Shown: positions 33,240 through 44,634 of the stretch, one piece after another | How the letters are laid out: each line of letters opens with the position of its first letter | Numbering within the stretch: position 1 is the first letter of the stretch | DNA from: Hymenopellis radicata | Taxonomy: Eukaryota; Basidiomycota; Agaricomycetes; Agaricales; Physalacriaceae | Length of the DNA stretch: 56,216 bases | NCBI GenBank assembly: GCA_015501595.1 | Contig: JADNRX010000354.1 | Coordinates: forward strand, 1 to 56,216 | Direction of reading: 5' to 3' | Translations under genes and position numbers: made by a program | The notes under the pieces: model-generated | What the model was told of the DNA's origin: nothing | Databases searched by the model: none | Seen by the model: only the letters and a program-made list of their open reading frames with translations

Positions 33240-34040
33240 ATTGATGTGGTTGTTATAAACACTATCAAAAGATAACAAGGTAAGCCTCTTTTAATAAAGA
33301 TTCAATAACAAGCTAACTAACCCATTCCTGTACCAAAAAAATAGAGTCGCCGTCTGCGACTGGAACCGGGCTGAAAGAGCGATCCGACGAGTAATCTCTT
33401 TCCATCGCGAATCATGGCGTCTTGCGGTACTGTGGTCGAGACCGAGTTTACAAGTGACTGGAGGAGTAGTCGAGATGAAAGGCCGAATGAGAGCGGGTTC
33501 TGGCTTTTGGAATGCAAGTCAAGTCATCATGCCGCGTCCTTTAACAGCGTAGTAGGGCGCGTTCCCGGCACAAATCTGTCGGATCGCTCTGTCGCTGAAT
33601 CCAGGTGGTGGGGAAGGCATTGAATGTAATTTCCGGCGTATGACGTGGTCGTCCTGCCCAAGGCGATAGAAAACTGGGAAGATATAGGCCGCTACAAAGC
33701 AGTAGCAGCGCCGTGCACCGTCGAAGACGATCCATGCTGGTCGTCCACGGTCAACCAATAACGGTAACGGTGCCTATTTGCGCCATGCAGGGTGCCCGCC
33801 GATAACAGATAACCAGATGGCTGATACCCCACATTGCGCCTCAGAATTGTCGTTGTCGTCGTTGTAGGCGGCGGCGGCGGCGGCGGCGGCTCGGTGGTCA
33901 TGAAAGTAAGAAGCACAATCCTAAGATCCTTACAAGCTGGAACTTGGTCAGTCAGCTCTTTGGAAAAGGGAACGTAGTATTGTTCGAAATATTTGAATTT
34001 AGTAAATACTCGAATACTCCCTCTCCGAAAGCTACATCAA
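33240..34040. other. Gene-free stretch with a GGC microsatellite
   Basis: I see no gene. A (GGC)n tract of eight or more units lies near 33870-33893. The minus-strand reading (poly-Pro/Thr) is a by-product of the repeat. Confidence 0.45.
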
Positions 34041-34041
34041 C

Positions 34042-34464
34042 TTGAAGCAAAGGAAAAACATATCAAGGTACAACCAACGCGTTTTCGAACACCTCCGGTG
34101 CGATATATTGTTGGAGGAGGAGCACGCGCTGCAGATCCCAGATGAGCCGGATGTCGAGATGTCAGAGGATGAGGATGAGGACGAGGACGAGGACGGGGGT
34201 GCGGATGCAGTTGGTGGTGATTCAACTCGTAAACGACCAGCACCATCTCCGCCAGGTAGTCCCACAAGTCGAGAGCGTCGGCGGCAGCAACGAAAGAGTC
34301 AAAGAATCAGCACAATCGCATGGCATTTGCATGGCGTCGCGTGGCTTCTGTCTGGTCCCCGATTCAGAGATCGGCCACCTCTTGTGCATACCCGTAAGCC
34401 ACACCGTTTTCAAACACCTCCCGTGAAGCATACCAGCAAGGATCGTCCGAATCCTTCGATGTAG
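34042..34464 (+). CDS. Hypothetical acidic nuclear-like protein or last exon of one
   Basis: The open frame reads QRVFEHLRCDILLEEEHALQ, then a strongly acidic run (VEMSEDEDEDEDEDGG) followed by a basic patch (STRKRPAPSPPGSPTSRERR). The acidic run is coded by a GAG/GAC repeat. There is no ATG at its beginning, so it may be a later exon. It converges on the minus-strand gene at 34524. Not recognised; it may be a low-complexity artefact. Confidence 0.3.
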   Translation: MKQRKNISRYNQRVFEHLRCDILLEEEHALQIPDEPDVEMSEDEDEDEDEDGGADAVGGDSTRKRPAPSPPGSPTSRERRRQQRKSQRISTIAWHLHGVAWLLSGPRFRDRPPLVHTRKPHRFQTPPVKHTSKDRPNPSM

Positions 34465-34523
34465 TAGTATATGCAGTCCAACGCTCAATGTCATACTGTC
34501 CACTGCCCTGACGCTCATTGAAC

Positions 34524-35937
34524 CTAGACATGTTTTCGGTGGTTAGACTGCATGGATTTCGTCAGTGTTTGCTCAGTTTCCAGAAGAACGTAAACGAAAT
34601 ACCCAGTAGGATTCGGTACATCAGCACGGTGCGTACGTTTTACAGGCGGTGAGTTCTCGGGAGACCCATCGGGAGGTGGTCTTTTCTCAGACGAGCCAGG
34701 GCCGGGAGCTGGTCCTTCCCAGTCGTGAGGTGGTCCCGCGCTCCATGGTGTTCGCCAAACAGTCGATTTCGACCAAAGACTGTCAGCGATTTCCGTTGGG
34801 TGTGTCTGAATGTGTTTCCTATCATCCTCCAACTCCTCCGACAACCGCTTAGCTAGCCGACGAAGGAAAAGAAACAATTGGACTATATGAAGTGGATGGT
34901 CCAGAGGAAATTTGTATACTGGTTCCTGAGAGACTCCAATTTCCTCTTCGTTCCAGAATGACACATAAACTTCTACCCCCCTACCATCCAAGGTGATTCC
35001 AAAGAGAGTCCGGCTTTGCAAGCACAGAGCACGTCGTTGCCGCTGCGCGGTTGACAAGGTCATAAACACCCGCCGGCGCGCTTGACGCTCCTGCTTGGTC
35101 GGGTTTTTGTGTTCCAAACCCATGACAATGATGCGTAAGTCATGCGTGTCGAGGGTGACAGATTTTTGGAAATGAACGTTGGAATATAGAGAGAATAGGA
35201 GGTAGGCGTCGGATGTAGTTCGAGGAGCGGCCGACGAAGGCGGTCCCTTCTTTTTAAGCGCTTGGTAAATTGCGTCTGCAAAAATAGGAGGGGAGGTGAC
35301 GATAGTATCAGGGTGGATCTCTGTGGTGGATGCAGGATTCTCTTGTAGGAAAAGATGTTCTTCTAGACTGCAAAGAGAGTGATGAACGGTCGTATATACT
35401 TTATAAAACAACGTACCAAACTTCAAATTCGTTAAACTCACACTTTTTGTCATCATGCGCATCCTTGTATGGAAATTCAAAGACGTCGGCTACCAAAGCA
35501 TCCAAGTTGCGCCTGTAGGTCGCCTCCGTTATCTTCCGCGAATTCTCCTGCTTCCGCTTCGAGGTCTCAACATCCCGCCATAGAGCGAGCAATGTGTTAA
35601 GGCTTCCCCGGATCGCACGCGAGTCGTCGTTGTCTGAGTCGTCGTTGTCTGACTCTTGGAGGAGGTTTGCTTCGCGGGCTGCATCGACAACGGCCTTGCG
35701 AAAAGGCGCTGCTTGGAACTTCTCAAACGGAATTGGAGGGTTCGGAACCTGAAAATTGTTGAAAATGACAAAAAGAATGCAAGAAGACGATGTACCCGCC
35801 GCCATTCCGCCGGAAGTACGAGTTCGGTCATGGATTTTACGGTTGCCAGGGCCTGTTGAATAATCGGGTTTTCTTCGGGTTCCAACCAAACTCCTGAGTG
35901 CAGAGCCCAGTTCGTGAAGTCGTCGTCGTTGTTAGCC
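34524..35937 (-). CDS. Uncharacterised agaricomycete protein
   Basis: Three exons can be joined: a first one with ANNDDDFTNWALHSGVWLEP ... LVLPAEWRR, a second with VPNPPIPFEKFQAAPFRKAV ... ADVFEFPYKDAHDDKKCEF, and a third with LEEHLFLQENPASTTEIHPD to the stop at 34524. The introns near 35760-35810 and 35350-35420 have GT-AG ends. The third exon holds a basic stretch (HKNPTKQERQARRRVFMTLS) and TLFGITLDGRGVEVYVSFW, faintly like the N-terminal region of fungal-type kinases (FunK1). No kinase core follows. The tail is Pro-rich (GPAPGPGSSEKRPPPDGS). The start codon is not clear; an in-frame stop precedes the first exon closely. Confidence 0.5.
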
Positions 35938-37416
35938 ACTCTGCTAAGATGTCACGAGATAGCTTGGTGATAAAGGATAAAGCGTACGTCGAAGGTGTCT
36001 GCTTCTTTGCATTATTGCTAAGTGGACATGAGCAAGACCCTAGATGGCTGAGACACTGTGCTTACGAAGATTTGAGGAGGGACCCCATGTTGACGTTGAA
36101 CGTAGATCTGAGCTGGTGGTGGTGGTGGTCGTTATAAGAGGGGCAAGTTTGTCTACGATTCGAGCGCGTCCCAGGTAAGTTCTCCCCCGAATTGCACGTC
36201 CAATGAGCCGGTTGAGCAGATGTACAGCGTACTTGAGAGTGTTCCGAGGCCTGAGAGCTCGCTGTGTGAAAAGACGTGGTGGTTGGAGGTTGAGCTGGAC
36301 GTCGATCACCCAAAGAGGAAGTTCATTCTTCTCCAACGCGGGTTTCGACTTTGGACGCGTCGACACCACGAATTCCTTCATTATTGGCCTTGGAATGCTG
36401 ACGAGCATGCGGAACACTTCTGGATAGCGCGCATGCCCTCGCCGGGCAGGCTTCTGACCTGTGAACAAGGTGCATTGTTTTTGGGTTTCTGAATCCTCCG
36501 TGCTGACAGTTCTCAGCAGGGAACCGCGGGAAACGCTGTGATTGCTTTGGTGAGTCAGTTATTCTCGTCCTTTTCTCAAAGTATGACTTCAAATCATCCA
36601 GAATTGAAGTCGACAACCTTGGGAGCTTATTCGCCACCTCGGTACGCCACCTGGCGACCTGAAACGACCCTTGGATACGAGATCTTGGTATCTAGGCTCC
36701 GTCTGCCGTCCTCGCCGGACAGGCTTTTCACTTTGCAGAAAAGTGCATATTTCCTGGTTCCTACTTCTCATCAAATTCGCGCAGATTGATCTCGATTCAA
36801 CCACAGATCTCGCTTAACTCGGGTATTTCTTTCTCCTTTCACTGGAGTCACTCCGGAACGGGGGAGGCGGCTGCGCCGCCTCCTTAGACGCCACCACACT
36901 TCGCATCGCCCAGCTTGAACACTTCTTCCTTTTGGACACGGATTTTTGGACGTTTACAGCGCCGTGGGGTGGCCTCGCCGGCCCGGCTTTTTTCCTAACG
37001 AAAAGGTGAGTATGCTGCGTTCATTTTCGAGAGTATTCCTGTCCCAGGTGTGTCCATTGCCGGGGCACTTTGGCTTCAATGGAGATATCTGAGTGATGTC
37101 GGCGGTGCCAACAGTTACCTTCTGCGTGGTAGCTAGGCTCACGGTAGATCTAACCAGCGTGGTGGCGTCAATCAACGATATTGACTTTCTTGATCTTGTC
37201 GGAGGCAAACATGAGGGATCCAATGATTCAGGACCCAAAAGCGCCACACTACTTGATCCCGCAAGTGAGTTGTTAGTATCAACTTCAAGGATCAGTTGTA
37301 AGTACTTCTGAGAACACGTCATTACCGGCTCAGTACTACCGCAAACTGTTCAATGCACATTCACAGCACATACGTTAGTGGGGTATTTACAATAGTAAAG
37401 CGATTATATATATCAT
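35938..37416. other. Region with unsupported ORFs
   Basis: A 142-codon minus-strand frame (36040-36468) and overlapping plus-strand frames (36203-36492) compete here. None shows a known motif, and repetitive GGT/ACC runs (36110-36132) inflate them. A gene is possible but not supported. Confidence 0.35.
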
Positions 37417-39233
37417 CTAGAATGAAAAGCCGTGTGAATACCCACCATGGGAATGGCCAAAGCCGCCACCTCTGGCTCCTCCAAATCCGCCGCCAGAGAA
37501 CTGCGCAAACAAGTTGGCAAGATCCGCCTGGCTCATGCCGCCCATCCCACCACCAAAGCCGCCATCGTTCATCCCGTCCTCGTCATCGCCCATGTCGTAC
37601 CTCTCTCTTCGATCCGGATCCGACAGACACACTGTTCGCCTCCACGACGAGCTTGAACTTTTCCTCGTCGCCACCCTTATCGGGGTGGTGCTTCAAGCTC
37701 TCTCGGCGGTACGCCTTCTTGATCTCGATTTCGGTGCAGTCGCGTTGGACACCAAGGATCTTGTAGTAATCCTTCGTCTTACTGCGTTTCAAAGCCGCCT
37801 CGGCCTTTTTCAAGTCCGACTTGAGCTCTCTGATGTCGCGTTCGCTTGAGTATCCAACATCGTCCTGCGCGTATTGGATAGCGGATTTGAAATCTGCGAC
37901 CGCTTTATCGTAGGCCTCGAGGTGGAGATGAATACGGGCGCGCGTCCTGTATACTTTGAAGGACTTGGACGATAACAACAGCGAAGCTTCGATATCCTCG
38001 AGTGCCTCGTCATGTTTGTTCAGCTGCAGATAGATTAGACCGGTCACTTGAAGAGGACAAGTTCCATACCTTGACCAAGGTTGTTGCGCGGTTAGAGAGA
38101 AGGGTTGCACGGATTTGACCGCCCTTGCCTTCCTCTTCTGCTCTTCCAATGCGGTCGATCGCTTCACCGTATTTCTCAATAGCCTGCTGGTGTTGGCCGA
38201 GTTTGAAAGCGTTGTTCCCTTCGTCCTTGAGACGTTCTACGTCTTTTATGCGCTTCCGAAGTCGCTGAGCAGGCTCGTAGGATGGGTCGAGACGCAACGC
38301 GTTGCCCGCATGAGTTGCTGCTGCCGTAAGTTTTCCATCGAGGAACAGCACCAGTCCCCGAAGCGATAACACTTCTGGAGAGTTTGGAGTCATCCGAAGG
38401 GCATTGCTGCAATAATAAGGTTTCGATTCGCAACAGAAAGAAACTGAACACACTTTGCGGCTTGATTGCAGCGTCCCAGTTACCCTTGGCAAGCTCAAGC
38501 TCGACCCGCCACATTCTCCAGTCTGTCGGGACCTCATCTCCCTCGGCCTCAATGCACTGTTCGCATTTCTCCAGCGACAAACGCGCCATGCCCCAGTCTT
38601 TCTTTTTGCGTGACGATTCAAAATTGCGGAGATGCCCCTCTAGGTCATTCAACTTCTTCCTGAGCTGTAGAACGGCATCATCTTGGGGGTGAATGGTGTT
38701 CAGCGTCGACAGCGCTGGTGTAGCTAGTCCTAGGGCGGCCTGACAGCGTGCTAGGCGGAGCAGTGTTTTCGTGGATGGAGATCGTGATTGTAGGGTTGCG
38801 GCCTGCTGACAATCGTCGAGAGCACGCCGGAAAGCGCTTCAAAGCCATACTTGAAGCGGCGCGATTCGTTAGGTAGGCTGGCTCAAGTGGATTCAGTTCT
38901 GAAGGACGGCTGTCAGCGCGAGAGTATGTAACCATCCGGTCGTCTGCATGTACCTATCGCCTGCGTATAAAAGTCAATGGCCTCTGCGTATTTTTTTGTT
39001 CGAAAGGCAGCATTTCCCTGCTCTTTTATCTGCTCCGCGCGGGTAATGGGGTCTATTTCCTCAGCAGGTGCGCTCTCCGGTTCGGGCGTGGGTGAGGCTG
39101 AGGCTGAGGGAACCGTTTCGGAGGGACTGGATATATCGAGGTCAATCAAAGGTCAATATGGTCGGCTAGATACGCACTTTAGCTCTGCCTCCTTGGCTGC
39201 TCGCCGGGCCAATTTCGTTTTCTTGCTAACCAT
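37417..39233 (-). CDS. DNAJC7/Tpr2-like co-chaperone (TPR repeats plus J domain)
   Basis: Cytosolic co-chaperone that passes clients between Hsp70 and Hsp90. It starts at 39233 ([19 protein letters not shown]), followed by an intron and a Pro/Ser/Glu linker. TPR units follow: [80 protein letters not shown] and [17 protein letters not shown]. The J domain reads [20 protein letters not shown] with [19 protein letters not shown], so HPD is intact. The tail is Gly-rich and ends [10 protein letters not shown]. Two single-base shifts are seen, one after MALKRF near 38830 and one between NSV and [13 protein letters not shown] near 37628; both would need removal of one base. These look like sequence errors or early decay. 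Introns near 38045-38090, 38410-38460 and 38890-38950 fit GT-AG. Confidence 0.85.
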
Positions 39234-39760
39234 TACGGAGGAATCAAAGCCGTTGCTGTATGCTGTAAGAGGAATTTTTGGCCGATTTGTTGGAGAGAAA
39301 CGGTGTCGCCAAACAACGCGAGAACGCCAACCTTGACCAGCTCTTGACTGGGAAAAAGCTTCAGATCAGCGTCGTTGCTTGTGGCGAAGAACGGTCAGAG
39401 ACGCGGTTGAACGCGATGGCAAACTAGTCGTAGAACGATGCCAGCCACTGTCGGCGGCGCAGCCAACGATGAGCGCGATGTCAAAAGGGCGATCTACTGA
39501 CGATGAGCACGGTGTAGGTGGGACAGGCCTTGATGGTGGTGGTTCAATGTCAAGGAACAAGACCGAACAAGATAGACTAAGTGAAGGAAACACGTGGTGC
39601 TAATCAGACCTTCGAGATGGCCGCATTTTATGCGCCTCAAGACTATTGTTCCTTCTACAAAGAACAAGGTCATGTCAAAACATCTCGTTGCAACAACAAA
39701 CCATGCGTGTTATCTATTCCGTAGTACAATAAGCGAACCGCTACAAACATGTCGTGACTT
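39234..39760. other. Gene-free stretch upstream of the DNAJC7-like gene
   Basis: Promoter region of the minus-strand co-chaperone gene. Open frames (39366-39593 and 39379-39603) lie opposite each other and show no known motif. Confidence 0.4.
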
Positions 39761-39767
39761 GAGGTGA

Positions 39768-39990
39768 GCGCGCTTTCTCACGATAACCACCGACTCGGCA
39801 AACCTTCCCCATCTCGTGCATCCATCGAAACACTCTGGGGTGGGGGCCGCCTTTTCTTCCCCATTCGGCGGAAGATACTCCAGTAAAATATCAAGATATC
39901 CTGTGGCGCATTTTAGCTCGTGTCTATGGGAGGACACAGGGAGGACCTATAACATCAAACGACGTTTTGAGTTCCAAAACAGACACCTAC
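39768..39990 (-). pseudogene. 7TM receptor-like gene, 3' fragment E
   Basis: Minus strand: the FGTQ-type region is followed by DILILYWSIFRRMGKK and PPPQSVSMDARDGEGLPS, a near copy of the last exon of 7TM gene D (43088-43290), in the same orientation. The stop of D is not kept at the same place. No other part of the gene is present. It is about 3.3 kb from the parent, on the other side of the CR-type gene. Confidence 0.7.
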
Positions 39991-40589
39991 ATGAGCTGGC
40001 AAACAGCTAGGGTAAGCTTTAGATAAGGAAAGCAGAGAGATAGAATAATGAGATCTCGTAGCAATTGTAGTTACAAGCAAGTTGCCACTTGGTGCTCCTG
40101 CCTTAATTGGGCGAGATCGTGTGCGCGTCGAATAACTTCTTCTCTCGACGCGCTCATCATCTCGGAGAGACTGCCTCTGTCACTCTTCTCTACTGTTAAT
40201 TTCGACCCCATCCACCAGTCCCTTTATATCTGATATGCTCACGCTTGAATGTTCCATGGTCCCTTTCCCCTTGTGTACTGGTCTTGACCCGCACCGGGAG
40301 TCAGCTGGAACACTGCCTCTCTTTCTCGTGCAAGAGGTGGCGTCCCAAGTCAATTCCACGGACAAACCACACATTCGAGGAATGTGGTCGTTTCCTATCA
40401 TTTTCGCGGTACTCGAATACAGCTGCAAGTAACATCCGACTACACTACCTGCGCATCCACTATCCGCACGGTCTTCAGTAGTCGCTAGCTTGCCTTATAG
40501 AGACAGCGATACAGACTGTATCAAAGCAATCGGCATTAGTGCCGGCAGCCCAACAGTGTCTTGCTCAAGTCTCGCTTCTTCCTACTACC
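39991..40589. other. Promoter region of the intact CR-type gene
   Basis: No gene seen. It separates the 7TM 3' fragment E from the CR-type gene. The start codon context at 40590 is good (CTACTACCATGACG). Confidence 0.35.
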
Positions 40590-42247
40590 ATGACGGTCTA
40601 CGACATTGATATTTCAACGGCGTTGCAGCCTCGCGCCTCTCAGACTCGCTCCGCTGCAGTCCTGTACGATTTGGCTTGGGGCAAATCGTGGCCACACCAA
40701 GCCGGTACCATATACAAAACGGAAATAGGCCAAGTGAACGCCGACGACGAGCTCTATTTCGACGGAGGGGTTGATGGTATTCCTGATTCTCTTGCATACG
40801 ACTGCCTTCAAGATGTAGGAAAAGTTACGGCAGCGCTATCAATGACGATGGGCTTTCTGGATGTTCTCGTCGTCCGTGAAGAATATGACTTGGTCCGGAA
40901 GATGCTGGAGAAACCTGACCATAAGGCAGTCGTGGTAACCGGTCACCCAGGAATTGGTACAATGCACAATCTTGTTCATTTTCGTATTCTGATATCTCGT
41001 TTAGGTAAAACAACCTTCCTCCTATACCTCCTTCTATATCGCCTTGAGCGAAAACTTCCAACGGCGGTTCAACTTTCGAGTAATCATTACTACATCTTCG
41101 ACGAGCATGGCGCCTGTGCGAGACCGCTTACCCATGAGGACCCGCGACTTCAAAAATGTTGGGCTCTGTCCGACAGCAATGGCTCCGTCATTGATCCCTG
41201 CGAAGTTTTCCAAAGTCGCGCCCAACGCGTAATTCAAATGACGCCGCCGACACCCGAGAGATGGAAGGAGTGGGCGAAACAATGCGGTGCTGCCATCATT
41301 GTCATGGATCTCCCAAAGGTGATGGAGATTGGGGCGGTCTTGTGAGTTGGTTCAGGCTCTAGTCGTCGGATATCCTTGCTAATGAATCCAACAGGAAAGA
41401 GCTCCGATTAGATGCTGCTGTTACTCTTGGTCTTGTTGGCAGATGGGGCCCATCGATTCGCGCAATCCTTACCATTATTGAAGACCCCGAACTCGTCCCT
41501 CAATATCATGCTGCCGTTGCAGAGGCAGGCTGCACCTTAGCTATGACGCCGTCCTCTGCATTCGTCTCATCCGGTGTGGGGCGTCTGCCGACAAGTCAAA
41601 GTATCCTGTTCATTCGCCCCGAGGGTGGCTCGACTGGTAGCCTTACACCGTCGGTGAAACGTACCATTCCAACCAAGTTCCTATCTGAGTTGCTTGATGC
41701 TTATTCAACCTTTCTCACATCGGAGAGCTTACTTGACGTCTTTGTGCGGCTAAGCTCGCACTCTCTAACACGTCCAGGGGCTGGTTGGAGGCGCGAAATG
41801 GATATGCACCGTCACATGTGTACTGGTGGGAACGTTGCACACCTCTATGGAATCGGAAAGCAAGGCCAGATAGATTTGATGTCGTCTAATCGTGTCCTTT
41901 CCGGTACCGAATCCTCCCTCAAGTGTGCACCTGCAGTTGAGTCTTTTTATTGGATGCCATCAGTCGTCGATTTCCCCGGAATTGATGGAATTCTTGGTGA
42001 TGTCAATGGTGATGTGTTTGCTTTACAAGCGACAACTGCAGCAGATCATGTAAATCCTCATGACGGACTCAAACGGGCTTGGACGGCGATGTCCACTCGG
42101 GCGCACTGTCGTTGGAATTATGTTCTTGTCTGTAGCAGTCAGGAGGATGTTGAGGCCCTTCTGGACGTCTTTGTGCCGCACCTGAGAGACTTGAAACTGG
42201 GGGATCAGTGTCCTGTGAAGGTGTGGGTTTGTGTCATAGACGATTAA
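40590..42247 (+). CDS. Crinkler/RHS-type P-loop NTPase-nuclease protein, intact copy (CR2)
   Basis: Exons 40590-40956, 41005-41341 and 41395-42247 sum to 1557 bases, giving a 518-residue protein with no break. The first intron (48 nt) falls inside the Walker A motif: GHPGIG precedes it and KTTFLLYLLL follows. A Walker B-like strand is CGAAIIVMDLPKVM. The segment TPSVKRTIPTKFLSELLDAY is the usual spacer. The C-terminal domain has MPSVVDFPGIDGILGD and DVFALQATTAADHVNPHDG, compatible with a PD-(D/E)xK-like fold where Gln-x-Thr replaces Glu-x-Lys. The family, as I recall it, contains the CR-toxin or Crinkler-like effectors of eukaryotes; whether it acts on the host genome, mobile DNA or other organisms is unknown. 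Compared with the copy at 864-2461 it lacks the hydrophobic N-terminal segment. Confidence in the fold is moderate, in the gene model high. Confidence 0.8.
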
Positions 42248-42368
42248 CACTTTCATGTCTTCGTGACTTACCATGTACTTAGTCTAAAGCTTCAATTGTC
42301 TATATGTTTCTTGCTTTCGTGGGTTTGTAGACATCTTTTCCGAAAGCCTAAAGACCTACCCACGGGCA

Positions 42369-42899
42369 GTGAGAGAGCTGGAAACGACTCTATTCATTGA
42401 CAGCCTAAAACACGATCTTCTTACGATGCGGAGGTGCAATATCGTCTCAAAAGAACGATGCTCCTTCTTCTTGATGGTCATCGGAAATTTTTGCCTGCAG
42501 CTTCGCCGACTCGCTCTCGAACCCGCCGTCCGTCCTAAGGAGCCTCGCATACTCGCGCGCAAGGCCCTTCCCATAGGGGCCTGTACCAATGAAGAACGTG
42601 ATCGCCTTCGTTGATCGACGCCACCGCGCCCAGTGACTGTCGACATCGCTTAGATATCTCCATGGAAGACGAAAACCTCCAATAGCGCCCCGGTAATGGA
42701 CACACCTGGGACTTTCGATGCTGCACACCTAGTTAGGTAGAACAACAAGGCAAAATCAAAGGAAGACGGCGGACTCCTGCAAGAGATTGAGAGGAAATTG
42801 GCGGTCCGTGTATATCGATAGCATTCGAGGCTGTTGACGGCGTAGTGCAGGTGGCGCAAAGAAAAGGTCGCCAAGTTGGGACAATCGTTCATGATATGT
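42369..42899 (-). other. Possible F-box/LRR-like fragment
   Basis: The minus strand starts MNDCPNLATFSLRHLHYAVN near 42892, like one LRR unit of an F-box protein. Another frame gives ITFFIGTGPYGKGLAREYAR and LLRTDGGFESESAKLQAKIS near 42447-42600. The joining intron near 42720-42730 is possible. Too little remains to call a gene. Confidence 0.35.
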
Positions 42900-43065
42900 C
42901 CTCTGATCTAGTGGCCAGAGGTTTGTTGGGACCTTCTTAAATGCGGAGATATCCCCGCGGGTGCTCGGTCACTAGGTGGAAATCGAATTCGGGTCTCGCC
43001 CGCCATAACATTTCCACACGTTCTTCAGTGGGACCTTGTGCCGGTTCTATCTACCTACCTACCGA
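42900..43065. repeat. Inverted copy of 7441-7570
   Basis: Plus-strand sequence from AGAGGTTTGTTGGGACC to GGTTCTATCTACCTACC is the reverse complement, with scattered changes, of 7441-7570. In coding terms it copies the last residues of the hypothetical gene at 7527 (QRFVG-FLN). Confidence 0.65.
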
Positions 43066-43087
43066 GGTGAGAGCGCTTCTCTCAAAC

Positions 43088-44531
43088 TTAAGCCACCAGA
43101 CTGGAAAAACCGTCCTCATCTCGCACATTCATCGAAACACTCTGGGGTGGGGCCGCTTTTTTCTGCCCCATTCGGCGGAAGACACTCCAGTAAAACATCA
43201 AGATATCCTATGTAAGCAGTGGCACTTTTAGGTCGTGTCTATGGGAGGACATATAACCTCGACTGACCTTTTGGGTTCCAAAGGTAAGAGCCAGAATGAT
43301 TGGGGCTATACAGACATTCAGAACAGTGAATAGCTAGGCCGAGGACACCTGAACTTACGTATAGTCAAGATAAGGATCCAATTAGGACTTGCGTGTGCAT
43401 CTACCACCAAATAGGCACTGCCCCTTTTGCAATACTCTTTGGGACTAAACACAGGAAAGCTAATCAGAGACTTACCCAACACCGAAACATGTTAAGAGGG
43501 TAAACATCAAGGTCCGGATGAACAGAGCTATCGGGAACAGGCTTTGGCCCACGGCTGTCCTATGGAGGCCTAGCTCTTTCCTAGTAGCAACGAGCAAGTA
43601 AATCATGACGCCTGGCACATGTTAGCGCATCAAGCACAGTCTGAATATCAACAGGCTCGTCAGACTTGCTTTGTAGCACAATCATAGTCCACCCCTCCAT
43701 GAAAATGATTATGTCCGTAACGTATCCACTGGTAACCAAACAGTCAAGAGAACTTTGGATTGGAGAAACATTGATACCCACACAAAACGCAGTGAACTAT
43801 GACAATAGATCTGCGACACGTCGAGGCCTATTGTTTTCGGCTTCAAAAGTCCAATCTATACGAAGTTCTATGAACGCAAAGAAGAAGTCCTAAGGGGATA
43901 CACACCAGGAACGCCATGGTGACGCAGATGCCATCTATCACAGCCGGGAGGATGATCAACTGTATTGCGTGAGAGCGGCGGTTTGGCAGATCCCGGATCA
44001 CCCACCCATTTCGATGTATTTGACGACCTGAGTTGTCTCCGCAGCGCATGTAGGGATATGGCGAGGAGCTTTATGAAGGCTGAGTAGTGTTTCAAGTGCT
44101 ATGTGATCAAGACCTACGTCCATGTTGAAGGCCAACATAAATGAGCATAGCCTGAAAACTCTGAATGTTACGATTATCGACTAGAACTTCTCTCACATTA
44201 CTGGTGCCGTGTAGATCATCGATGCAGATACGAGACAACGACCAAAGGATGGACCACGCCCCGATTGTATCCCGATGAGGATGAAGTACGAGAGGCAGTA
44301 GAATAGTCCTGACAACATCATGGCATTCCAGCTGCGCATCCTGGGTACGCCAGAGGATAGAAGGGCTGGGAGAACAGTGACTGCCAGCAGAAAAAACCCC
44401 AGCATGTTGAGCGCATTGAACCACTGAACGACTGTGTGTGTAGAGCTTGAATCACTACCAGCTGGAAATTCTGGACGTTAGAGTCCAGATGTAACAGCAG
44501 CCTAGCGGGAAGACTAACCTGATCGATTCAT
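43088..44531 (-). CDS. 7TM receptor-like protein, member D
   Basis: Exon 1 is MNRS only (44531-44519). After an intron exon 2 gives EFPAGSDSSSTHTVVQWFNA, TM1 (MLGFFLLAVTVLPALLS) and TM2 with SWNAMMLSGLFYCLSYFILI ... SFGRCLVSASMIYTAPVM. The microexon 44151-44118 is 34 nt (LCSFMLAFNMD). Later parts are LIILPAVIDGICVTMAFLV, GLDVSQIYCHSSL (SGMYC counterpart), VTDIIIFMEGWTMIVLQS, KELGLHRTAVGQSLFPIALF, then CIAPIILALTFGTQK. The last exon is DILMFYWSVFRRMGQKKAA ... DGFSSLVA, stop at 43088. All boundaries traced are usable. Its promoter and first exons were copied to 31425-31995 and its last exon to 39768-39990. Confidence 0.76.
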
Positions 44532-44626
44532 GACACGATGTCTTGATTTTTTTTCGCGAACCAGCAGTGTGTAGTGAGTCCGCAGAAACGAGAGGCGAGG
44601 GAGATGGAGACCCGCCGTCCGCTAGT

Positions 44627-44634
44627 GATTTATA
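44627..44634 (-). promoter_or_regulatory. TATA box of 7TM gene D
   Basis: TATAAATC on the minus strand about 100 bases before the start at 44531, in a block shared with the truncated copy D' at 31685. Confidence 0.6.

Noticed and set aside
33692..33916. Poly-Pro/poly-Thr peptide on the minus strand
   Set aside because: Product of a GGC/GTT microsatellite at 33850-33895, no sign of a gene.
34032..34265. Minus-strand Ser/Arg-rich frames opposite 34142-34200
   Set aside because: By-product of the GAG/GAC repeat; they have no support.
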